Source: Membranipora membranacea | Lineage: Eukaryota; Bryozoa; Gymnolaemata; Cheilostomatida; Membraniporidae | Assembly: GCA_914767715.1 (NCBI GenBank) | Contig: OU612070.1 | Span: 7,083,501-7,147,500 of the forward strand | Direction of reading: 5' to 3' | Length of the DNA: 64,000 nucleotides | In this document: one piece after another, positions 51,101 through 63,100 of the stretch | Position numbering within the stretch: position 1 is the stretch's first letter | How the letters are laid out: each line of letters begins with the position of its first letter | Program-made: the position numbers and the translations under genes | Notes under the pieces: model-generated | The model's database searches: none | What the model saw: only the letters and a program-made list of their open reading frames with translations | What the model was told of the DNA's origin: nothing

Positions 51101-54100
51101 CTAAAGATGGCACAGTCACTAAAAGGATCGATACACCATTACGTGTTTACTTTCGTGTTCTTTGCTGTTGGATGGTATCGTTACTTCAAATTCCTTGTTG
51201 GTAAGTCCACCAGGATTGTACCATAAATAAGTGGCTTATATCTGATAGTGAGCTGTGCATAGTGTAGGCCAAGACGAACAATTTTCTTTCCGATTCTTCG
51301 CTTCAAAGCGGTATCGGTATTTTTAATACCCCATTGGTAAGTGCAAAAATCAAGGTCATTCATAGTATCTATGACCTTTTCATGGGGTGAATAATTTTGA
51401 TACTTGTTGTTAGTTTGACGCACTGTTTGATGGGGAAAACTTTCAATTTATATATTACACTTTAAGTATACCAAAAGACCAATGCATGTTATAGTCAGGC
51501 AGTTACCTCCTTTACGGGGGGGGGGGGGGGGATGGGCACTTTTTCCAATATCAATAATTCATGCTAAGTAGAGCATTGAAACTTTTTACCATACAAATCT
51601 GACAAAACTTTATCATAAGTAACTGCCTGACTATAACCTGCATTGGTCTTTGGGTAGCATTTAAATATTATTTTATAGTTGTCAAGGAGAACCTGATACC
51701 GTTTGTGCAAACAGGAACTGCTATCAGAGTTTGCTCCAACACCATTGATATGTTTCAAATCATTGCTAAAAGTTCACATTAAATCATGACATTATAAGGA
51801 TATAGCCTTACTCTGTGATGATATCATCAAATGACAAGCTTAAACAGCATGAGCCTTCATATATTTTGCAATTAATTTTACCCAGACATTCATGCAGTAA
51901 AAACAGCCTTTTCTGTATCATTTCTTCCATGAAATGATGCAGTGTCATCAATATTTTAGTTGAGCCGTTCACATTTAGTGTATTGGCAGCTTTCAAACGG
52001 ACTAAACGATGTCAATTTGAGTTCTATCCAGAATATACAATGAGTATGCAAGAAAAATCACCATAAATATGTTCTCATTGAAGAAACTATAGAAATCTAC
52101 TAATTTTGATTCCAATCACAATTTAAATTTTTTCACTGTAGGATATAACCCTGTTAGATGTGTAAAACCCAGTGAGTTGGTATCACGTCAAGATCTCATT
52201 GTTGTCCTTGTATCCAGTGATATATTGTCTGACTTGTATGCTTACAGGTAAATTGTCGTGTAAGTATGATTTCTATGGCTATTACTTTTACAAAGGAGTC
52301 CCATGTACTGAGCTTTGCCATTACCCAGAAAAAATGGCAGTGTGTGAAAAATACGATCAGTTCCGAGATGATGATGTATACATCTTAACCTACCCCAAAT
52401 CAGGTGAGTGATTTATGAGCTATAACCTATAGCGTCACATCAGGAAATTAAATTAAATTAAAAATCAGGATACTGTTTAAGGTTTCAGCCTTCCTTTGGC
52501 TCAATAGCCAAGTAATGGTGAGGGGTGTCCACTCTTGAAAAGGCTTGTGAATACGATGACCGCAACGGCATGATACATTAGTCTTTGAGGTGCTATCTGT
52601 TTGGGCCTTCAGAGCAATAAGCAATACTTTTCTAGAATTTTGTGTTCTAGATTCAGTATTCTCAGGTTGTAGAATACATGTTGGGAAACTTGAAATTCGT
52701 TGTTAACTGCGCAAAGATACACATACAGAACGCCATTGGTGAGCATGCTGGTGTAACATTTCATCACTAACTAACCCATTGCCTATGTCATATTTAGCTT
52801 GCTTCATTTCAGGAACAGAGCTGGTTAGTAGCGTAATACACTCAATTTATAAACAGAAGGGTATGCTACCTGAGGGACACGGAGGCAACTACATAAATTT
52901 TGATCTTCTCAGTCCTGGATTGCCGGCACCAATTAACAGAAAGATAAACAAGATCACTATTGAAGGTAAGCTGGGTGTGGGGCTATAAACGCATTCAGAT
53001 CATTGTCTGTTCATGATTTGCAATGTACCTTAGCTTAGTTTCAATTTTGCATCTGTTATCGTGGAGTTGTTGAAAATGGATGCTTACAGCGTATGTTGGA
53101 ACACGACCAAGAGCTTTTTTTGAGAGATTAGTAACTGTGTAACTGTGGCTTTGCTCTAGCTAGCTGTTTCGATTCAAGTTCTCACCACTGACTGCACATT
53201 GTACAGCAATGATGCGGAATCTGTTTTAATTCCTGGTATTCTCTAATGGGTATTTGATGGGTAGACAAAGATGATCTGTGGTGGGTTTGGATGGATGGAC
53301 AGGACAAATCCCTTTGATATAACGGGATGTAGATTTATTACATTTAGAAGTTTTGTATATTGGAGCTCTGCCAGGATGGTGATGATCGATGATTATAACT
53401 TTATTGGGATATCACTGATGAAAGTTTATGCTTCTAACAGGTGATATCCGTACTAAAAAGTAACAGAGATCATTTTATTATTGTTGTATGAGAAAATGGA
53501 AATCTCTCTCATAAGATTTCATGTAGCTTAGGAAAATCTGGCAGATTTGATTTAGCAATACTGTTGGAGATATAAGTTCTTGTTACTGATCAATATTTGA
53601 CCAGTTGGCCTTATCCTGATGATTTATAGACTTTTTATTGGCATATTTTAACATTTTGTAGATCCCATAGCAAATTTTCACGCTGCGCAAAGTCCAAGAG
53701 TGTTTGGCAGCCATCTTAATTGGAGTTTGACGCCAAGAAAAGTGAAGGAGGGGAAAGTCAAGGTACTCATGATTAGAAAATAGTATCAGTATTCATAGAT
53801 TCTTAAGTTGAGAATAAGTGTTCGGCAGAATTAAGCCTGTATAGACTTTTACAGCAAACTTTTAAACAGCAGCCAGTATGTGTAAAGGTCGGGTCCATGA
53901 TATCACGGTTACCTGTAACAATGCCTTCTAGCGACCATATGTGACCTCAACAAATTATGTTGAGAAAAAACGGCGTTGTGCTATTAACTTTTAGGTGATA
54001 CACTGCATAAGAAACCCGAAAGATCTTGCCAGTAGCGGCAAGGCGTTCTTTGATAAGATTGGTTTTCTGAAGGATGCAGACTGGAATAGCTATTGTCAGA

Positions 54101-57100
54101 ATTTCATGGCAGGGAATGGTAAGATAGCAGTATCGTTAACTTAAAATCAAATATGTATTGATGTCCTTCTGATGATCTGACATTTCCTATAGCTATAATT
54201 TTCATATATCAATGATTTGCATTTCAGTGACTAAGAAAACTCAAATTTTTGGCATATACTCGCAGATGCTGAATTTTGTGTAGCTTCGTTGATAATGTCA
54301 TGACAGAGAATGAAAAATCAATCTCCGTTTTGTTAGTGTCCAAATAGATTGCTAAGTAGAAGTGTAAAAGAAATTTGATTTACCTTGTATGATTCTTTGG
54401 AATTGTCACACAATAATTACTATCATCATTTAAAAGAAACCGGTTTGGTATATTGAGATCAAGATCAAGATGACTGAAATTATGATTTACCTGAGATCTG
54501 TCATCTATCAGTTTTTGATTTCTGACTGCGGTTATACAGTATGTATAAGGCTGAGGCAATCCATAAACCATAGAATAATGGCAAAATACCTTCACTTGCA
54601 ATTTACGCAATTACAGTAATATATGGAAGCTGGTTTAGTTGGATGAAGGAATGGTACCCGGACAGGAATAACAAAAACACACTGATAGTATACTTTGAGG
54701 AACTAGTACAGGTAAAAAGTAAATCACAATTGATGAAACCGCTTTTAATGCTAAGTTATGTCTGGGCATCTGATTCTAGGGTGAGTTAGCAAGTATGCAC
54801 TTTAAAACAACATCAGGTTAAAATTTATGAGCTTCCTTCGGCAAAATCTCCTGATGCCTGGTTGACATTTTTAGTGTGTCATGGTGGATTTTTATCTGGG
54901 AGGTTCAGATTCTGATATGCTTGATTAGCAGTAGTATGATGTTAGTTAGGTTTCATCCTGATTCAATTCTCTGAATTCTCTCAGTGCAATTCATTACCAT
55001 AGTCTGATTTCCACAGGATTTGAAAAACCAAGTAGAAAAGATAGCCAAGTTCCTGCAAATTGAACTCACAGAAGAGGAACTCAAAGCAGTCACTAAAGCC
55101 AACACATTCCAAAAGAAGAAAGAGAAAGCTGATATTGTGGGCGAAATGAAGCTGAGAAAAGGTAAAAAGTTCGACTACTCGAGACAGACCATTCAGTTTT
55201 AACCCTAAACAAGTCAAGTTACACCCAACATAACTGTTGTATGGTTATCAAAAACATTTAATATACTGCGTTTCATAGTTTGGATGTTTGATGATTTTCC
55301 AAATAATAAGAATACAAATTAGACGGAGAAAGCACAGTGCCTGGCATTGAACTCAAATGCCCTGATGTGAGTTATAATTAAATACAAAGGTGCCATTGAT
55401 TCCATAATTTTATTGGTATTACATTTACACCCTGATCTTCTATGAAAAAAAATCCTCTATATAATTAAGTTCGAGGGTGCCATTAATTCATTGGTATTTC
55501 GGCCATTCCTTTTTGCAAACATGCTAAATACCTCTAATATTGTAGGTAAAGCTGGGTCATGGAAAGCAGATTTTACTGTGGAACAGAATGAGATGGCTGA
55601 TGAATGGATCAAACAAGAAAGCGTAGGACTGGAGGATATCAAACTAATATTTGAGTAACAGCTCGGAGATGCTTCCCATAACAATAGAGAAACATGTATT
55701 TGTGGATAAAGAGCCTACAGATCCCAGAGGATAACCAGTATAATTATACTTGTGCTGACAGTTTCATTACATAAAATTTTTAGACTTGCTTACAGATTGC
55801 AGGACACAACATTATTGTGTTTGTGCTACAATACTCCTTACTTAACTTAACTTAACTAGGCTTTTATGAGCTGCTGTTTTTCATATTGTGATCATTGATT
55901 AAAAATAACCTACTTATGTGTTGGTGTAACACATCTGCACATGTGGTGACTCTATTATCCCAGATAATATATAATATTCAGATGACCTTGGGTCTGACCT
56001 ATGACACACTCTTGCAGGCTGTATACTCAATGGTTTTTATGACCCGCTTTTTTTAAAAAATGAATAAAATAAATAAATAAAATATATTAGCTATAATCAA
56101 TGGCATGTGAACTACCTGCCAACATAACTCATTTTGTATATTCATAAGGCGTGAACCAGCAGTGCCGCTCAAAATCTTCATAAATTAAGAGGAAATTCTT
56201 ACCAAAATTGACCTTTTGCCGACACCCTTTCTGCATTGGATTTGGTGTAGGTATATAAGGCTATAAATCCCTCATGAAAACATCCCTATCTTGATTTAGC
56301 AAAATTTGTTTAACTCGAGATAAGGATTGTTTCATGAGCGATTGGTAGTTAACTAGCTGTCTCAGTTATTTCTGTTAGTTACTGCAGGAGTTATGTTTTT
56401 GAAGGATTGAAGCTAAATAGGATCCATGATAGAAATTTTAGCCATTAAATAACCATCATACATTCTGCATTCTTACTTGAACTGAGGTTGGAGTTAGCGG
56501 TGGAGTTAGCAAGTCTGAAGATGGCACAGTCTCTAATAGGATATTACATCTTTAGTTTTACATTCTTTGCTTCAAGATGGTATTATTATTTCAAATGCCT
56601 CATTGGTAAGTGCAAATTATCATCAATTAATACTAATTTATAAGTACACATACAAAGTATTTATAGTTATATATATTTCTTGTTAGTTGAATGCACTGAT
56701 CGAAGAGGAGAATTTTCGATTCAGACTTTTATAAAGATGATCAAGGAGAACTACGGCCAAGCCTTTTCTGTGTCATTTATGCAATGAAATGATGCGACGT
56801 CATCAAATCAATGTTTTTGTTGAGCTCTTCCCATTTAGTGTATGGGCAGCTTTCCAACTGATCACAGGAAGTCAATTTAAGCTGACCGCCTCTAACTTCG
56901 TTCTAGGTCCTACCAGACTGTGGTCTTATATTTTGAACAAAAAAGTGCCTTTACTCAAGGATAGATCAGCCGAACACACACATGAATTCCTTACCACACC
57001 CTACAGGACAAGAATATACACGGTTGAGGAAGAAAAATCACCATAAACATATCACCATAGAACAAACTATAGAACAATTAGACAAATTTTTCATTTTTAC

Positions 57101-60100
57101 CCCAGCAAAATTTCATTTTGATTCCATACCCAATAAAAAATTTTATCTCTGTAGGGTATCACCCTTTACTTTTTAAAGCGTAAACCCAGTGGGTTGGTAT
57201 CAGGTCAAGACCATCATATCACTGCCAGTGATATATTTGCTGACTGAGATTTTGTGATTTCAGGTAAATTGACATGCAAGTATGGGTTCTATGGGTATTA
57301 CCTTTACAAAGGAGTCCCATTTACTGAGCTAATCCATTATCCAGAGAAGATGACAGAGTGTGAAAAATATGACCAGTTCCGAGATGATGATGTATACATC
57401 TTAACCTATCCTAAATCAGGTCAGTCAATTATGAGCAAAATGCTGTCACCTTGACATCAGGAAATTGAAAACATAGACGCAAATCTGGAAACTGTTAAGG
57501 TATCAGCTTTTCTTTAGCACAATAGCCAAGTATTTGTAAGGAGTTTTTCACTTTTGAAATGGCTTGCGAATCCAATGACTGCAAGGCACACTAATCTTTG
57601 AGGTGCCATCTTTTTGTGCATTCAGAGGGAAATTAGCAATACTTTTCTAGAAACTTGTCTTCTAAATTTGGTATTCACAGGTTGTAGAATACATGGTTTG
57701 AAATGATGTGTCTTTCCAGGGACGGAGTTTGTTAGTAGTATAATACACTCAATTTATAAACAGAAGGGTATGTTACCTGAGGGACATGGAGGCAACTACA
57801 TACATTTCGATATTCTCACTCCTGGAGTACCAGCACCAATACTCAGGAGGATAAACAAGATAACAATTGAAGGTAATCCGATTGTTGACCTCGGAACAGT
57901 AACTTAATTCTGTGAATAATCCAAACTTTCGGGGAAACTTGGATTTTTACATTATTCAGCAATGATACAGCAATGATAAGCAACATACAACATACGACTC
58001 CTATAGGATACTCTTGATAATTAATAGACATTTGATTGGAATATCCAAATAATTTGGATGAAAGAGCGGACATATTATGCACAGATGGGTAGGGATAAAT
58101 GGGCAGGACAAATCCTTAGATATATGGGCATAAAGATTTCTCACATATGCAAGCATTGTATACTCGGAGCTATGCCATGACGGTGCCGCTGATATAACAT
58201 CCTTACTCTGTGATGATATTACCTTGATTTGGGATATACACTGATCAATGAGGGCTATTATAACCATTGAGACCATATCTTTCTAACAATTGATATCCAT
58301 ACTACAAAGTAAAAGCGATCGATTGTGTTAATTCTTGTATGAAATTATAAAATCCTCTCACTCAAAAATTCATATTGCTTAGGGAAATCTGGCTGTTTCG
58401 ATTTGGTTGTAGGGAAAGCAAGTTCTAGTCACTGACCAGCGTTTGACCAGTTGGCCTTACCCTGATGATTTATAGACTTTTTATTGGCATATTTTATTAT
58501 TTTGTAGATCCCATAGCAAATTTCCACGCTGCGTTAAGTCCCAGAGTGTTTGGCAGCCATCTTAATTGGAGTTTGACGCCACGAAAAGTGAAGGAGGGGA
58601 AAGTCAAGGTACCGTACCCATGATTAAACAATAGTATCAGTATTGATAGATTCTTATTGTCATGAATGTCCCTGCATGTACGGCTGAAATAGGCCTGCAC
58701 AGAGTTTCAAGTCTGGAGAGTTTTACAGCAGCCAATAATATGTGCAACGCTCAGGTCCATTATTTCATAGTTAGCCCAAATGTATTCTTTTGACTGCGTA
58801 TCACCTCAAAGAATTATGTTGAGTAAAATCAGAGTTGTGCTGTGAACTTTCAGGTGATACACTGCATTAGAAACCCTAAAGATGTTGCCAGTAGCAGTGT
58901 GGCGTTCTTTGGTAAGGCTGCTTTGCTGAAAGATGCAGACTGGAATAGCTATTGTCGGAATTTCATGGAAGGGAATGGTAAGATAGCAGTATCGTTAAAG
59001 GGCAACCAAGGTTTCAGACAAGTTCTCATCAATTGATAGCAGATCGTACCCTCTGCATAGGGAAACAATGTCTTGGAACCTCCCCTAAACTGAAGTGTCA
59101 CCCAGGTTAGAGTCAGCAACTACTTTGAGTTTTGCACCGCGTCATGCACAAAGCCGATGTTGCCTAGCACATTATTTACTACCCACCAATGCATTGCTGC
59201 GAAACCTTGGTTGCCCTTTTACTTAAAGGGCAACCAAGGTTTCGCAGCAATGCATTAATGGGTAGCAAATAATGTGCTGGGCAGCATCAGCTTTGTGCAT
59301 TACGCGATGCAAAACTCAAAGTAGTTGCTGACTCTAAGCTGGGTAACACTTCAGTTTAGGGGAGGTTCCAAGACTTTGCTGTAATAATTATAGAGCACAG
59401 GCTAAATAATAACAGGAACAGGAAACTGCTATGTGGTATTCTCTTTTAGCTGAGTTTGAGTACCTGATGGAAGAAATGTTTCACAAGAATTCTGGCTGAA
59501 TAATCATCCGAATTATATTTTGCCTTTTTCCCCATGCAGAAGGTGCAATCTGCTATTAATCAATGGCCATCAATGAGAAGTTGTTTGAAACCTTGGTTGC
59601 CCTTTAAAGGGCAACCAAGGTTTTGATAGCCTTCTGATGATCTGACATTTTGCATCTTTATTAGACAACATATCCTTGAGGTTGGCATTATTCCGTATAA
59701 CAATGACTGGCATAAACAATAAATTCAATTGCAAATGCTGAATATTGTGCGGCTTCGTTTATAATCTCATGACAGAGGGTGACAAGTCAATTCGGGGACT
59801 GCTTCTTTTGTCCATCTAGAGCGCCACCAGAAGCGAAAAATATAATTTTATTCACTTTGTATAATGCTTTTAACATATTTTTGGCATTGTCATGCAATAT
59901 TTACCATCAATTTTTCAAACAAAACTAATGATTGTATGGAAATTATATACTGTATTATCAAGATGACTGAAATGATGAATTTCCTGAGGTTATACAGTAT
60001 TTAAAGGGCCTAGCCAACCCACAAACCATAGTATAATGGCAAAATACCTTCACTCGCAATTTACGCAATTACAGTAATATATGGAAGCTGGTTTAGTTGG

Positions 60101-63100
60101 ATGAAGGAATGGTACCCGGACAGGAATAACAAAAACACACTGATAGTATACTTTGAGGAACTAGTGCAGGTAAAAAGTAAATCACAATTGATTAATGTTA
60201 AGTTATGTCATGGCATCTGATTCTAGGGCGAGTTAGCGCATATGCGCTTCAAAACAACATCAGGTTAAAATTTATGAGCTTACTTCGTCAAATTTACCTG
60301 ATGCCTTGTTGACATTTTTTGTGTGTCATGGTAGATTTTTACATGGTAGGTTTAGATTCTGATATACTTGATTAGCAGTAATATGATGTTAGTTAGGTTT
60401 CATCTTGATTCAATTGTCTGAATGCTTTCAGTGCAATTCATTATGTTCTGATTTCCACAGGATTTGCAAAACCAAGTCGAAAAGATAGCCAAGTTCCTGC
60501 AAATCGAACTCACAGAAGAGGAACTCAAAGCAGTCACTAAAGCCAACACATTCCAAAATAAGAAAGAGAAAGCTGATATTGGGGGTATGATGAAGCTGAG
60601 AAAAGGTACAGAGTTTGAAGTTTGAAGTGTTAACCCCTAAAAAGTCAAAATACGGCCTACCAAAACATTTCATATACTGCGTTTATAGCTTTTTGTCTAA
60701 GAGAGTTTGAATACTCAATAAGCTACAGACCTCAAAGTTTCAACCCCTAATAAGTCAAGTTACACCAAACATAACTTCTTGAATTGTTGATTTACTACAT
60801 TTCATAGCCTTTTGTCTTAAAGAGTTTGAACAATAATTTTCTAAATCATCAGATTGCAATTTGGACGGGGAAAGCAGCGCCTGACATTGGACTCTAATGT
60901 TATAATTAAGTTCAAAGGTACAATTAATTCATTGATATTTCACCCTTTTATTTTACGAAAAAAAGGGTTTAAAACCTTTAAAACCCTGATATTGTAGGTA
61001 AAGCTGGGTCATGGAAAGCGGATTTTACTGTGGAACAGAATGAGATGGCTGATGAATGGATCAAACAAGAAAGCGTAGGGCTGGAGGATATCAAACTAAT
61101 ATTTGAGTAATAGCTTAGGGATGCTTCCCATAATAATAGAGAAACATTTATTTGTGGATGAAGAGACTCCAGATCTCAGAAGGACACCAGTTTAATCCTA
61201 TTTGTGTGCTGACATTTCACTTGTATACCTCTTTTAAGAATTGCTTGTTTATTAATGTTCAGTTATGTAGTAATATACTAGCACTGCGGTGTCTCTATTT
61301 TAAGAGTTCAGCATTGACCCTCCTCCTTGGGTCAGCTCTGGCCTTCATCCTTTGGTGTACCAATCCACTCATAGATAGTTCCAAATGTAAAACAATGGTT
61401 GACAAAAACCCGATATTAATTGCATCAACATACCTGGTGATTTGGTCATCTGCTGAGGTACGGCAGGTCTGACAGGTGGTGCAGTCGTTGATGAAGGCTC
61501 ATGTGTAACAGGTGCTCTGTATGCCTCCCCTGTGACAGGTGGTCTGGGGGTATCATGAGTAGTAGGTGCTTGAGATTGTCTCATAGCAGTCAAATGTGCT
61601 ATCAATGATTCAAATGCCTGAACGTCGTCAGCCGACGTGATGTCATCCAATAAAATTCCAACGGCAGCACCTTGATGAAATACAATGAAGATCGAAATAA
61701 AACTCTATGGATACCTCAAATTATAATTAGACGCATAATTCTTAAACTAAGTATCCATCCATATTTTTAAACATCTTGTTACTTAGACAAGTTATCAGTC
61801 AGAAAATCATGAGAAGATAATTCCGAGACTGAGTGATAATATTGAGCTAGGAGCATTATAGACTTTGAAAAAAAAATTAGATATTGAGGCCAGGCAGATG
61901 AACTTTATGACCTGGTTATACTGACCTTCTTGTGTTGAGGTGACATCAGGGAAGACATAAGCTCCCTGAGAAGCTTGAAGAGATGGTGTGAGGTTCTCTA
62001 TTAGGGGAAGTGTGAAGCTTCCTACAAAAATAATTTATCAATTACTTCAAACAACTTTTCACTGTAATTAACCAATAGACATTATTTGTCACTCAAGTAA
62101 GACAAAGTAAAAAGTGCAACAAGAATTGAACTTTGATTGTCCGACACAAAGGTTAAGTCTAAGCAACATTACAATTTAAACTTCTTGAAACATACAATAG
62201 CTGATGTCGTTCATAATGCACAGTATATTGAAGAGACTACTGATAATAGAAGTAATGATATTTCTGAAAAACACTGATGACCAAGTGACCAGCTGTAAAA
62301 CGCTATTACTAGCAATAGCATTTTTATCATTTTATATTTAACTCCTGTGTATTTTATTGGTAACAATTCTTATAAGTGGAATTCACTCCAGTTCATCACA
62401 CTGCTGATTTTTGGAGGAACACAAATACATACATACGCAATAAAATAATTATACTAGTATGGAATTATTCAAACTAATATAGAAAAGTAATGTAATTGTA
62501 ATAGTCTAGCATTGTAATGGTAATATAATTAAAGCCCTAAAGATGCAGCTATTCTGATTGTACTTACCGATCTGTAGAAAGTGATCTGGAGCACCAGGTA
62601 CTGACTGAGTAGCAAACTTACATATCCTCAGAGGGCTAGGATAAGATGGAGTGCTTACATATCCTTCGGCTGTGATGAAAAATACCTGTAAAACGGTTGT
62701 TTGTAAATTTTAACTTCTAGTCCCAGTGTAATATATGACTGGATTCTAGACAGAGCATATACCTATACTCTGTTTACGTTTGTACAGATACGAGTTTTCG
62801 GGTTTAAGTCCACCGATAATGTGAGAATCTAAGATTAATGCTCAGTTAGCATAACCACATTACACAACCCCATTTTAAAAGAGTTATGAATGTTCACTTA
62901 GAATGTGTCGTATGTCAAATGTTGACCAACATATTCAACTCGCTCTAATGTTGCACTAATTTCGTTGAGTAGTTTTGGAGTTACTGCCTCATTGTTAAGC
63001 GAAATCCCATTGATAAGAGAATACGTCAACAGTTATAAGTACCTGAGCATCAGCAATCTCTAGCATCACATCAGCATTGAAGGGTAAAGCGCCATCAGCA

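Noticed and set aside
56789-57046. 85-codon open frame between the first two exons of sulfotransferase copy 4
   Set aside because: The corresponding intron of copy 3 has the same sequence without keeping the frame, so it is intronic.
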